A DNA stretch of 64,000 nt. Source: Rhizopus arrhizus (lineage: Eukaryota > Mucoromycota > Mucoromycetes > Mucorales > Rhizopodaceae). The stretch lies in the NCBI GenBank assembly GCA_024220505.1, contig JAKZZE010000008.1, positions 124,001 to 188,000 of the forward strand, in the 5' to 3' direction. Positions 50,501 to 58,648 of the stretch are shown here, in pieces. Within the stretch, counting starts at the first letter, position 1, and the number at the start of each line of letters is the position of its first letter. The notes under the pieces were generated by a model. The model searched no databases and was not told the origin of the DNA. It worked only from the letters and a program-made list of their open reading frames with translations. The position numbers were made by a program, and so were the translations under genes.

Positions 50501-51058
50501 CTTCTGTCTCGACTCCGTAAGCGGCGTATCGTCCTCGATTGCCCTTCGGATGTCTCTTCATCTTCTCGTCTTGCTTCTTGGTTGCGAAGGTATCGTCAAG
50601 ACCAGTTTCATAGCTTCTTACAGTCCACCCCCCAGGTTCTGATCCGCGCTTGTCGTCCTGTTCTTCGGGTGGATCCCATCCTCTACTTGCCTGCCTCCCG
50701 TGCTGACCGGTCTCGTCTCATCAGATGGCGCATGGGTTGGATCCCAGGCAAGCCTGCTCCCTGTTCCTGTGGTCTTGGCGATACTTCTCGTTCTCACCTC
50801 ATGGTCTGTAACTTGGTTCCTTCTGCTCTCTGGTGCTGCCTGCCTGTTCCACCGGCTGACTATGTGGGTCACCACATAGACTATGTCTTGAACTTGCTTC
50901 CTGTCTCTGCTTCTGCTCGGTGTCCGCCTTTCTGGTCCGCTCTTTGTCAGATCCTCTGTCACTTTGACAAGATCTGTCATCCTGACATCGAGTACAACTC
51001 GTCTTCTGCTCCAGGTCAAGTCTGGATTGACAAGTCCTCTGCTGCTGCTGTTCCATAA
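47498..51058 (+). CDS. LINE G1 ORF2: APE endonuclease and reverse transcriptase
   Basis: 1186 residues, intact. The apurinic-type endonuclease occupies about residues 50-275: LWNANGL, FITETWL, CGDLNARLG (about 182), SMIDYFLTN and SDHKLLSL (about 266). The RT occupies about 535-880: APGPDHLRTEML, HKKGDPTSPGNYRPISL, FLDIKSAYDTVDRR (motif A, about 657), STGVLQGSVLSPHLYS (motif B), LLYADDVALVG (catalytic pair, about 793), WSPPKCAVLN and FTYLGVPF. A Ser/Gly/Pro-rich insert of about 50 residues separates motifs B and C. A CX1CX8HX3C finger stands at about 1088-1103. No RNase H domain. It should nick the tRNA-Pro boundary and copy LINE RNA there by target-primed reverse transcription; SINE RNAs are likely additional templates. 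Confidence 0.92.
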   Translation: MMSSNTCHYNVSSVSTSGMVPDPSTPSSPLVSLSSHGSHGPSSPLSSSSSSIPLTIGLWNANGLQESTAEDLLRHCQSFSLVFITETWLLPPHRIRTSWTQFNLYGSPVINSYRGSQGVSALVSPRCPMAVVQFPVHTKYALGLRLGRSLRLICLYLPPSLSNDEVSSVLVSLPLTDDTIICGDLNARLGALTGDSVANARGSVLLRWCEEHGLSVLNSTLAPGVPTFLSFRGGQVKQSMIDYFLTNMTSVLRSPRMQVYSDLSLGSDHKLLSLSFDYAVPDGYPSQPVLSSSSARRLWNLSRLKEPDVCSLYVASFQSLVSPLVDQLKALKSSPPSAAPPIDALNDALNEAIYSALDKSVGSRSSRPSQWKPFWNAHLQELADVREHHYRKWRRAIGIDKALWWDRHQVAQARFRSALKSAKRLSWRAFCDSLARGELARAMSKVKVIRNRRRQQVGFTHPDGPAAGANAMRQHLASVYSGDGLPSRRPDPLPSVSGMVPFDLDSQDPGMPSFSADSVGSLMRRLPLRKAPGPDHLRTEMLLPIKSVLAPLLSLLFSICYQWSYTPSLWRQAQVVPIHKKGDPTSPGNYRPISLTSIVRKLFEMCLFPSVEDVSPPLDVVQGGFRHQRSALDQALCLHDLMHSYRRRHNHYPVVAFLDIKSAYDTVDRRIIWQSMLASSAPLSLVSLLANMFDDVSVSVLLQNNVSDPFVPSTGVLQGSVLSPHLYSIYVNTLPALLRSAASATTTSVLSVSPSGPPGPGALVADGLPFGPLVGTAALSSSSPTPTPINSLLYADDVALVGSASEVRHMLDLAQIHSLTLGYKWSPPKCAVLNAPTTTSSRYVQMSLYDQDLPSVEEFTYLGVPFDGKGISVPAMIKHRASSTLAAMAQLHSMGLNRQGFTLLLSSRLFAAFIRPKLEYGLAIAQLLRKDYDELNRAQDRCLRMLVGGHRTASTVVLRHIANLPSMSFRADTLVLKFCRRSEGLPDDCLLSLLSQSVPVSLLSRLRKRRIVLDCPSDVSSSSRLASWLRRYRQDQFHSFLQSTPQVLIRACRPVLRVDPILYLPASRADRSRLIRWRMGWIPGKPAPCSCGLGDTSRSHLMVCNLVPSALWCCLPVPPADYVGHHIDYVLNLLPVSASARCPPFWSALCQILCHFDKICHPDIEYNSSSAPGQVWIDKSSAAAVP

Positions 51059-51322
51059 TGACAAGCGCTCTGATCCACCCTCTGGCTTCTACCTCCCACT
51101 GCCAAACCATTTGAGTGCACGATGCGGAGGAGACCATGGTGTTGACGAGTTGCTTAGTAGTTAGCGCTTCCATTGGCCTTTTCTCTTTCCTTTTTTTCGC
51201 TCTTGTGTGCTCTGCGAGTGTTTTTTGTTTCTTGTCTCTTATTTTTGTTTCTTGAGTATGACTATCATGATATTTATCGCTTGTCAATATACTCCTAATA
51301 TATATTAATAAAAAATTTTCGT
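51059..51322 (+). other. LINE G1 3' UTR with terminal hairpin
   Basis: About 260 bp. GAGTAT at 51254-51259 can pair with ATACTC at 51289-51294, with GAC/GTC extending the stem; this precedes the A-rich tail. The hairpin is conserved in G2 and G3 and is a candidate RT recognition structure. Confidence 0.6.
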
Positions 51323-51529
51323 CTAAACCAAGAAGCCTTTTCTTTCGCTTTTGGTTAAAAAGGTAAACTTGACTCTTTTTTGGAAAGCCGATATCTCTGT
51401 CAAATCTATCCATCCATCAACAATTTTTACATCAATCGACTCCTTTTGATCTATATTTTATTTGGTTCAACTCTTATTCTGCTACCTTCAATACTTGTTG
51501 CTTAATCGTTGCTCAAAGTTTGCATCCAA

Positions 51530-52516
51530 ATGTCAACAACAAGAAATACTAGAGGATCCAAAATCCTGAATGCCGCCGCCGGACCCAATTCGTCCGAGCT
51601 CGAAGTCACTGTCCAGAATCTCAGTCACGCACTTCAAGAGGTAACGACTAGACTCTCAGCCTTAGAACAGCTTAAGTTGGAATTGGAGACTTTGAGAGGT
51701 GAGAATGCTCGCCTCGTACAAACCAATGAATCTCAAGCCAATGAGATTGCTTCTCTGCGTGCTCAGTTAGCCGCACAAACCGCCGGGGTCCCTACAAGCA
51801 CCCCAAGTTCAAATACCGCTCTTTCTTCTGCTGCTGCTCCTGCTGGTGCTAAACAGTCCGTTTCTTCGCCCTCCTTGGGTACTGCTGCCTCGTCTTGGGC
51901 TACTGTTGTTTCTCGTTCTGCAAAGAACAAACTCCGTCGCCGTGCCGCTGCTGCTCGTGGTTTCCAGCCTGTGTCTGGTGAGCAAGGTTTTGACTATGTC
52001 TACATACCTAGATCTCGCAAAATGACATATACCGAAGCTCGTCGTCGTCTTGGTCGTCTGGGTGTTGACACCTGGCGGGTGCTAGATGTTTCGTTCCCCG
52101 CGCACTCCGTTGTTGGCCTACTTGTACACCTCCAGTACAAGCCTGCTCTCGTCTCATTGCTTGAAAAAGCAAAGATCAAGATCCTCGATCAGTTCGACCC
52201 TTTGGATCCTGACAACGTTGCTGACCCTGCTTTCTCTTCCGCGTCTCTGGAGGTACGTCAAGAAAAGATGGCGCACATTTCTAATGAGCGTTGCCTTCGT
52301 ACCCTTGAGCGCTTGCGCTATCCTGTTGCTGTTGCTGTCTCGCGCTTCTTTTTGGCTAATGCCATGGTGTCTGACGAGGCTGTCTCTGATGTCTTGTCTG
52401 CCAAGCAAGATCGTCCCTCCTTCCCTCGTCATCCTGATCAACCCGACGACGACATGGTTCTTGATGACTATGAGCATCACCGTCCTGCCTCTCGTTCCAG
52501 CTTTGGATCATTATAA
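51530..52516 (+). CDS. LINE G2 ORF1 protein
   Basis: 328 residues, by eye identical in protein sequence to G1 ORF1, with a few silent changes (for example AACGTTGCT against AATGTTGCT near 52215). Coiled coil, basic segment and acidic tail as in G1. The stop overlaps the ORF2 start as TAATG. Confidence 0.88.
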   Translation: MSTTRNTRGSKILNAAAGPNSSELEVTVQNLSHALQEVTTRLSALEQLKLELETLRGENARLVQTNESQANEIASLRAQLAAQTAGVPTSTPSSNTALSSAAAPAGAKQSVSSPSLGTAASSWATVVSRSAKNKLRRRAAAARGFQPVSGEQGFDYVYIPRSRKMTYTEARRRLGRLGVDTWRVLDVSFPAHSVVGLLVHLQYKPALVSLLEKAKIKILDQFDPLDPDNVADPAFSSASLEVRQEKMAHISNERCLRTLERLRYPVAVAVSRFFLANAMVSDEAVSDVLSAKQDRPSFPRHPDQPDDDMVLDDYEHHRPASRSSFGSL

Positions 52517-55500
52517 TGATGAGTAGTAATACTTGTCATTATAATGTATCCTCGGTCTCTACATCTGGCATGGTCCCAGATCCGTCAACCCCTTCCTCTC
52601 CTTTGGTTTCTCTTAGTTCTCATGGCTCCCATGGTTCATTCACTCCTTCATCCTCATCAAGTTCATCTATACCGCTCACTATCGGCTTGTGGAATGCCAA
52701 TGGGCTTCAAGAATCCACAGCCGAGGATCTCCTCCGTCACTGCCAGTCGTTTTCCTTGGTCTTCATCACTGAAACCTGGTTGCTTCCGCCTCACAGGATC
52801 CGTACCTCTTGGACCCAGTTCAACTTGTATGGCTCTCCTGTGATCAACAGCTATCGTGGCTCTCAAGGTGTCTCTGCTCTGGTGTCTCCTCGGTGTCCGA
52901 TGGCTGTGGTACAGTTCCCGGTTCATACCAAGTATGCTCTGGGTCTGCGGTTGGGTCGCTCCTTGCGTCTCATCTGCCTGTATTTGCCCCCTTCCTTGTC
53001 CAACGACGAGGTCTCTTCTGTGTTGGTTTCGTTGCCCTTGACAGACGACACGATCATCTGTGGTGATCTGAACGCGCGTCTTGGTGCACTAACGGGTGAT
53101 TCCGTTGCCAATACTCGAGGTTCGGTGCTGCTTCGCTGGTGTGAAGAACATGGTCTTTCTGTTCTGAACTCGACTCTCGCTCCTGGGGTACCTACTTTCT
53201 TGTCCTATCGTGGTGGTCAAGTCAAGCAAAGTATGATCGACTACTTCTTGACCAACATGACCTCTGTCCTTCGGTCCCCTCGGATGCAAGTCTACAGTGA
53301 TCTCTCTCTTGGCTCTGACCACAAACTGTTGTCCTTGTCCTTTGACTATGCAGTCCCTGATGGTTATCCATCGCAGCCCGTTCTCTCTTCTTCTTCTGCC
53401 CGTCGGCTATGGAACCTCTCTCGGTTGAAGGAACCTGATGTCTGTAGTCTGTACGTGGCCACATTCCAGTCCTTGGTCTCTCCATTGGTTGATCAGCTCA
53501 AAGCTCTGAAGTCAAGTCCTCCTTCTGCTGCTCCGCCTATAGACGCTCTCAATGACACTCTGAATGAGGCGATCTATAGTGCACTCGACAAGTCGGTTGG
53601 CTCTCGCTCTTCTCGACCTTCCCAATGGAAGCCATTCTGGAATGCGCACTTGCAAGAACTCGCCGATGTTCGTGAACACCATTACCGCAAGTGGCGTCGA
53701 GCCATTGGCATCGACAAGGCCTTGTGGTGGGATCGACATCAGGTTGCTCAAGCCCGTTTCCGTAGTGCTCTCAAGTATGCTAAGCGTCTCTCTTGGCGTG
53801 CTTTCTGTGACTCTCTGGCCCGTGGCGAACTTGCTCGTGCGATGTCGAAGGTGAAGGTGATTCGGAACCGACGACGTCAACAGGTTGGGTTTACTCATCC
53901 TGACGGCCCTGCTGCAGGTGCGAACGCGATGCGTCAACACCTTGCCTCGGTCTACTCTGGTGACGGTCTTCCGTCAAGGCGTCCTGACCCTCTGCCCTCT
54001 GTCTCTGGTATGGTGCCTTTTGACCTCGATAGTCAAGACCCTGGTATGCCCTCGTTCTCTGCTGACAGTGTGGGTTCACTGATGCGACGTCTCCCTCTGC
54101 GTAAGGCTCCTGGTCCTGACCACTTGCGTACGGAGATGCTCCTCCCCATCAAGTCTGTTCTGGCCCCACTGCTCTCTTTGCTTTTCAGTATCTGCTACCA
54201 GTGGTCATATACCCCTTCTCTCTGGCGTCAAGCACAGGTGGTCCCCATCCACAAAAAGGGTGATCCTACCTCGCCAGGGAACTATCGTCCAATCTCCTTG
54301 ACCTCCATCGTCCGCAAGCTCTTTGAGATGTGTCTCTTTCCCTCTGTTGAAGATGTCTCTCCTCCGCTCGATGTAGTTCAAGGTGGTTTCCGTCACCAGC
54401 GTAGTGCATTGGATCAAGCTCTCTGTCTTCATGATCTGATGCACTCTTACCGACGCCGACACAATCATTATCCTGTGGTCGCTTTCCTGGACATCAAGTC
54501 AGCCTATGATACAGTCGATCGTCGTATCATATGGCAATCGATGCTCGCCTCTTCTGCTCCTCTGTCCTTGGTGTCCTTGTTGGCCAACATGTTTGATGAT
54601 GTCTCGGTGTCTGTGTTGTTGCAGAACAATGTCTCTGATCCGTTTGTGCCGAGTACAGGTGTCCTTCAGGGCTCTGTCTTGAGTCCTCACCTGTACTCGA
54701 TCTATGTCAACACATTACCAGCTTTGCTTCGTTCTGCTGCTTCTGCAACAACAACCTCGGTGCTATCGGTGTCTCCTTCTGGTCCTCCTGGTCCTGGTGC
54801 TCTGGTCTCCGATGGTCTTCCCTTTGGTCCTTTGGTTGGTGCTGCTGCTTTGTCTTCCTCGTCTCCTACGCCCACACCCATCAACAGTCTGTTGTATGCG
54901 GATGATGTGGCGCTGGTTGGGTCTGCTAGCGAAGTTCGGCATATGCTGGACCTAGCGCAGATCCACTCCTTGACTCTTGGTTACAAGTGGAGTCCACCAA
55001 AGTGTGCTGTCTTAAATGCACCCACTACTACATCAAGTCGATATGTTCAAATGTCATTATATGATCAAGACCTTCCCTCTGTTGAGGAGTTCACTTACCT
55101 TGGTGTACCTTTTGATGGTAAGGGTATTTCTGTCCCTGCTATGATCAAGCATCGCGCGTCTAGTACTCTTGCTGCCATGGCTCAGCTACACTCGATGGGG
55201 CTCAACCGTCAAGGATTTACTCTGCTTCTCTCTTCTCGTCTGTTCGCTGCGTTCATACGTCCTAAGCTTGAGTATGGTCTTGCCATTGCTCAGCTTTTAA
55301 GAAAGGACTATGACGAACTCAATCGTGCTCAAGACCGATGTCTAAGGATGCTTGTCGGTGGTCATAGGACCGCCTCAACTGTAGTACTTCGGCACATTGC
55401 CAATCTACCGTCAATGTCTTTTCGTGCTGACACCCTGGTGCTCAAGTTCTGTCGTCGCTCTGAGGGTCTACCTGACGATTGTCTCTTGTCTTTGCTCTCT

Positions 55501-56076
55501 CAGTCTGTGCCAGTGTCTCTTCTGTCTCGACTCCGTAAGCGGCGTATCGTCCTCGATTGCCCTTCGGATGTCTCTTCATCTTCTCGTCTTGCTTCTTGGT
55601 TGCGAAGGTATCGTCAAGACCAGTTTCATAGCTTCTTACAGTCCACCCCCCAGGTTCTGATCCGCGCTTGTCGTCCTGTTCTTCGGGTGGATCCCATCCT
55701 CTACTTGCCTGCCTCCCGTGCTGACCGGTCTCGTCTCATCAGATGGCGCATGGGTTGGATCCCAGGCAAGCCTGCTCCCTGTTCCTGTGGTCTTGGCGAT
55801 ACTTCTCGTTCCCATCTCATGGTCTGTACCTTGGTTCCTTCTGCTCTTTGGTGCTGCCTGCCTGTTCCACCGCCTAACTATGTGGGTCATCACATAGATT
55901 ATGTCTTGAACTTGCTTCCCGTCTCTGCTTCTGCTCGGTGTCCGCCTTTCTGGTCCGCTCTTTGTCAGATCCTCTGTCACTTTGACAAGATCTGTCATCC
56001 TGACATCGAGTACAACTCGTCTTCTCTGCCAGGTCAAGTCTGGATTGACAAGTCCTCTGCTGCTGCTGTTCCATAA
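52516..56076 (+). CDS. LINE G2 ORF2: APE endonuclease and reverse transcriptase
   Basis: 1186 residues, intact, with all endonuclease (WNANGL, ITETWL, GDLNAR, SDHKLL) and RT (DIKSAYD, LQGSVLSP, YADD) motifs. It differs from G1 at scattered residues, for example SFTPSSSSSS in the Ser-rich N-terminus, YRGGQ for FRGGQ and TLVPS for NLVPS. The finger CSCGLGDTSRSHLMVC is unchanged. Confidence 0.92.
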   Translation: MMSSNTCHYNVSSVSTSGMVPDPSTPSSPLVSLSSHGSHGSFTPSSSSSSSIPLTIGLWNANGLQESTAEDLLRHCQSFSLVFITETWLLPPHRIRTSWTQFNLYGSPVINSYRGSQGVSALVSPRCPMAVVQFPVHTKYALGLRLGRSLRLICLYLPPSLSNDEVSSVLVSLPLTDDTIICGDLNARLGALTGDSVANTRGSVLLRWCEEHGLSVLNSTLAPGVPTFLSYRGGQVKQSMIDYFLTNMTSVLRSPRMQVYSDLSLGSDHKLLSLSFDYAVPDGYPSQPVLSSSSARRLWNLSRLKEPDVCSLYVATFQSLVSPLVDQLKALKSSPPSAAPPIDALNDTLNEAIYSALDKSVGSRSSRPSQWKPFWNAHLQELADVREHHYRKWRRAIGIDKALWWDRHQVAQARFRSALKYAKRLSWRAFCDSLARGELARAMSKVKVIRNRRRQQVGFTHPDGPAAGANAMRQHLASVYSGDGLPSRRPDPLPSVSGMVPFDLDSQDPGMPSFSADSVGSLMRRLPLRKAPGPDHLRTEMLLPIKSVLAPLLSLLFSICYQWSYTPSLWRQAQVVPIHKKGDPTSPGNYRPISLTSIVRKLFEMCLFPSVEDVSPPLDVVQGGFRHQRSALDQALCLHDLMHSYRRRHNHYPVVAFLDIKSAYDTVDRRIIWQSMLASSAPLSLVSLLANMFDDVSVSVLLQNNVSDPFVPSTGVLQGSVLSPHLYSIYVNTLPALLRSAASATTTSVLSVSPSGPPGPGALVSDGLPFGPLVGAAALSSSSPTPTPINSLLYADDVALVGSASEVRHMLDLAQIHSLTLGYKWSPPKCAVLNAPTTTSSRYVQMSLYDQDLPSVEEFTYLGVPFDGKGISVPAMIKHRASSTLAAMAQLHSMGLNRQGFTLLLSSRLFAAFIRPKLEYGLAIAQLLRKDYDELNRAQDRCLRMLVGGHRTASTVVLRHIANLPSMSFRADTLVLKFCRRSEGLPDDCLLSLLSQSVPVSLLSRLRKRRIVLDCPSDVSSSSRLASWLRRYRQDQFHSFLQSTPQVLIRACRPVLRVDPILYLPASRADRSRLIRWRMGWIPGKPAPCSCGLGDTSRSHLMVCTLVPSALWCCLPVPPPNYVGHHIDYVLNLLPVSASARCPPFWSALCQILCHFDKICHPDIEYNSSSLPGQVWIDKSSAAAVP

Positions 56077-56371
56077 TGACAAGCGCTCTGATCCACCCTC
56101 TGGCTTCTACCTCCCACTGCCAAACCATTTTAGTGCACGATGCGGAGGAGACCATGGTGTTGACGAGTTGCTCAGTAGTTAGCGTATCCATTGGCCTTTT
56201 CTCTTTCCTTTTTTTCACCCTTGTGTGCTCTGCGAGTGTTTTTTGCTTCTTGTCTCTTATTTTTGTTTCTTGAGTATGACTATCATGATATTTATCGCTT
56301 GTCAATATACTCCTAATATATATTAATAAAAAAAAAAAAAAAAAAAAAATCTTCGTCTAAACCAAGAAGCC

Positions 56372-56909
56372 AGGTGTGGGTGTTTGTCGTAGTGGTTAAG
56401 GCGCTACCGTATGGGTTGAGTGTCCTTTGGACATGCAGGTTCGAATCCTGCCTTCCTCACACCGTCTCTTCCACGCACGGTCACATGACTTCCTTAACGT
56501 GCGTCGTCTCTGGCTTTCGGTGTGTCCCGCCTGTGTGTTGCGTTGCGTGCCAGCTGGGTATCTGGTCCACCTTCCCTCCCTTTCGGTGTCCCCGTTGGCA
56601 TTTCTTTCTGTTCTCTCTTTCCTCCCTGGGTTTTGACGCCGCTGCTGTTCTGGTCGGTCTGCGTTGTGTGCTGTTTGGTGAGCAGCATTATCAGCGTTGC
56701 AAGGATGCCCACCTCGGGCTTAATGAAGCATGTCTCTCTCTCTCTGTTCCAAGTCTTCGTCTGTCGCTTCAGCCAAATAATTGCCCTGCTTACCCTCCCT
56801 TCCCTTCCCCCTTAACAGTTTGTATGCTTTCCCAGTTCGTTCTGTGGTCTAGCAATTAATGACACATATGTCGCCTGCATATTTGACCAATAAAAATAAA
56901 AAGTTTCGT
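56372..56909 (+). mobile_element. SINE1b, tRNA-derived
   Basis: 538 bp, nearly identical to SINE1a along its whole length including head (A box about 56386-56402, B box GGTTCGAATCC 56438-56448) and TTCGT tail, but located on the far side of two LINE copies. It is bounded by junction repeats. Confidence 0.88.
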
Positions 56910-56924
56910 CTAAACCAAGAAGCC

Positions 56925-57451
56925 GGGGATGTGGATGTAGCTCAGTCGGTAGAGCGTCTGACTATTATTGGTGTGGTCGCAAGTTCGACCCCTGATAGGA
57001 TCTTCGGATCTATCCTTTCCCTGCCCCTCTACATGTTCTGTTTGCCGAGTGCATCAAGCACTTTTGTTTCTCCGCCTGTGTGTTGCGTTGCGTAGCAGCT
57101 GAGCATCTGCCTACTTTCCTTCCCTTTCGGGGGACTTTGGTGTGCGCTCTTGACGATAATACTGGTTTTAACGCCACTGCTGTTCTGGTCGGTTGGTCTG
57201 CGTTGGTTGTTTGTCGAGCGTTGTTGGTCCGCGGTGCCGGGATGCCCAGCCCGGGCTTAATGAAGCGCGTTCTGTTCTGCCTCAAGTCTTCGTCTCTGGT
57301 TCCAGCTCCCCCCAATAATAATTCGTTCCTTCTTTCTTCCTTTCCCTCCTCCCCCATAATAGTTTGTATGCTTTCCAGTTTATCACTGTGGATAGCAATA
57401 ATGACATATTTGTCGCCTGTATATTATCCAATAAAATATAAAATCTTTAAC
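56925..57451 (+). mobile_element. SINE3, tRNA-derived with a third head
   Basis: 527 bp. The head has a canonical A box TAGCTCAGTCGGTAGAGC (56938-56955) and B box AGTTCGACCCC (56982-56992), typical of a class I tRNA. The body aligns with SINE1 (TGTGTTGCGTTGCGT, GCTGTTCTGGTCGGT, CGGGCTTAATGAAGC) while the tail (AATAAAATATAAAATCTTTAAC) matches SINE2. Confidence 0.86.
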
Positions 57452-57661
57452 CTAAACCAAGAAGCCACTTTTCTTTCGCTTTTGGTTAAAAAGGTAAACT
57501 TGACTCGTTTTTGGAAAGCCGATATCTCTGTCAAATCTATCCATCCATCAACAATTTTTACATCAATCGACTCCTTTTGATCTATACTTTTATTTGGTAC
57601 AACTCATATCTCGATATCTTTCATACTTGTTGCTTAATCGTTGCTGAAAGTTTGCATCCAA

Positions 57662-58648
57662 ATGTCAACAACAAGAAATACTAGAGGATCAAAAATCCTG
57701 AATGCCGCCGCCGGACCCAATTCGTCCGACCACGAAGTCACAGTTCAGAACCTAAGTCACGCACTTCAAGAGGTAACGACTAGACTCTCAGCCTTAGAAC
57801 AGTTCAAGCTGGAATTGGAGACTTTGAGAGGTGAGAATGCTCGCCTCGTACAAGTTACTGAATCTCAAGCCAATGAGATTGCTTCTCTGCGTGCTCAGTT
57901 AGCCGCACACACTCCCGGGGTCCCTACAAGCACCCCAAGTTCAAATGCCGCCGTTTCTTCTCCTGTTGCTCCTGCTGCTGCTAACGCGCCCGTTTCTTCG
58001 CCCTCCTTGGGTACTGCTGCCTCGTCTTGGGCTACTGTTGTTTCTCGTTCTACAAAAAATAAACTCCGTCGCCGTGCCGCTGCTGCTCGTGGTTTTCAAC
58101 CTGTAACTGGTGAGCAAGGATTTGACTACGTCTACATACCTCGATCCCGTAAAATGACATATACCGAAGCTCGTCGTCGTCTTGGTCGCTTGGGTGTTGA
58201 TACCTGGCGGGTGTTAGACGTTTCGTTCCCCGCCCACTCCGTTGTTGGTCTACTTGTACACCTTCAGTACAAGCCTGCTCTCGTCTCCTTGCTTGAAAAA
58301 GCAAAGATTAAGGTTCTTGATCAGTTCGATCCTTTGGATCCTGACAATGTTGCTGACCCTGCTTTCTCTTCCGCGTCTCTTGAGGTACGTCAAGAAAAGA
58401 TGGCCTATATCTCCAACGAGCGCTGTCTTCGTACCCTTGAGCGCTTGCGCTATCCTGTTGCTGTTGCTGTCTCTCGTTTCTTTTTGGCCAATGCCATGGT
58501 ATCTGATGAGGCCGTCTCTGATGTCTTGGCTGCCAAGCAAGATCGTCCTGCCTTCCCTCGTCACCGCGATCAACCCGACGACGACATGGTTCTTGATGAC
58601 TATGAACATCACCGTCCTGCCTCTCGTTCCAGCTTTGGATCATTATAA
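57662..58648 (+). CDS. LINE G3 ORF1 protein
   Basis: 328 residues from the ATG at 57662. Same domain order as G1 (coiled coil, Ala/Ser/Pro linker, KNKLRRRAAAARGF, YTEARRRLGRLGVDTWRVLDV, acidic tail) with substitutions mainly in the linker (for example AHTPGVPTSTPSSNAAVSS). The stop overlaps the ORF2 start as TAATG. Confidence 0.88.
   Translation: MSTTRNTRGSKILNAAAGPNSSDHEVTVQNLSHALQEVTTRLSALEQFKLELETLRGENARLVQVTESQANEIASLRAQLAAHTPGVPTSTPSSNAAVSSPVAPAAANAPVSSPSLGTAASSWATVVSRSTKNKLRRRAAAARGFQPVTGEQGFDYVYIPRSRKMTYTEARRRLGRLGVDTWRVLDVSFPAHSVVGLLVHLQYKPALVSLLEKAKIKVLDQFDPLDPDNVADPAFSSASLEVRQEKMAYISNERCLRTLERLRYPVAVAVSRFFLANAMVSDEAVSDVLAAKQDRPAFPRHRDQPDDDMVLDDYEHHRPASRSSFGSL

Larger units (their letters stand above)
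46317..51322 (+). mobile_element. LINE G1, full-length tRNA-Pro-targeted non-LTR retrotransposon
   Basis: 5006 bp: about 195-bp 5' UTR, ORF1 (46512-47498), ORF2 (47498-51058), about 260-bp 3' UTR ending TTAATAAAAAATTTTCGT. It is bounded by the 15-bp junction repeat on both sides. The 5' end (CTTTCGCTTTTGGTTAAAAA) is shared by all four G copies. Both ORFs are intact. Confidence 0.93.
51338..56356 (+). mobile_element. LINE G2, full-length copy
   Basis: 5019 bp, directly after G1 with only the 15-bp junction repeat between them. It has the same layout and both ORFs are open. The A-rich tail is longer (a run of more than 20 A near 56328-56349) and ends CTTCGT. Very similar to G1: the ORF1 proteins look identical. 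Confidence 0.93.
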
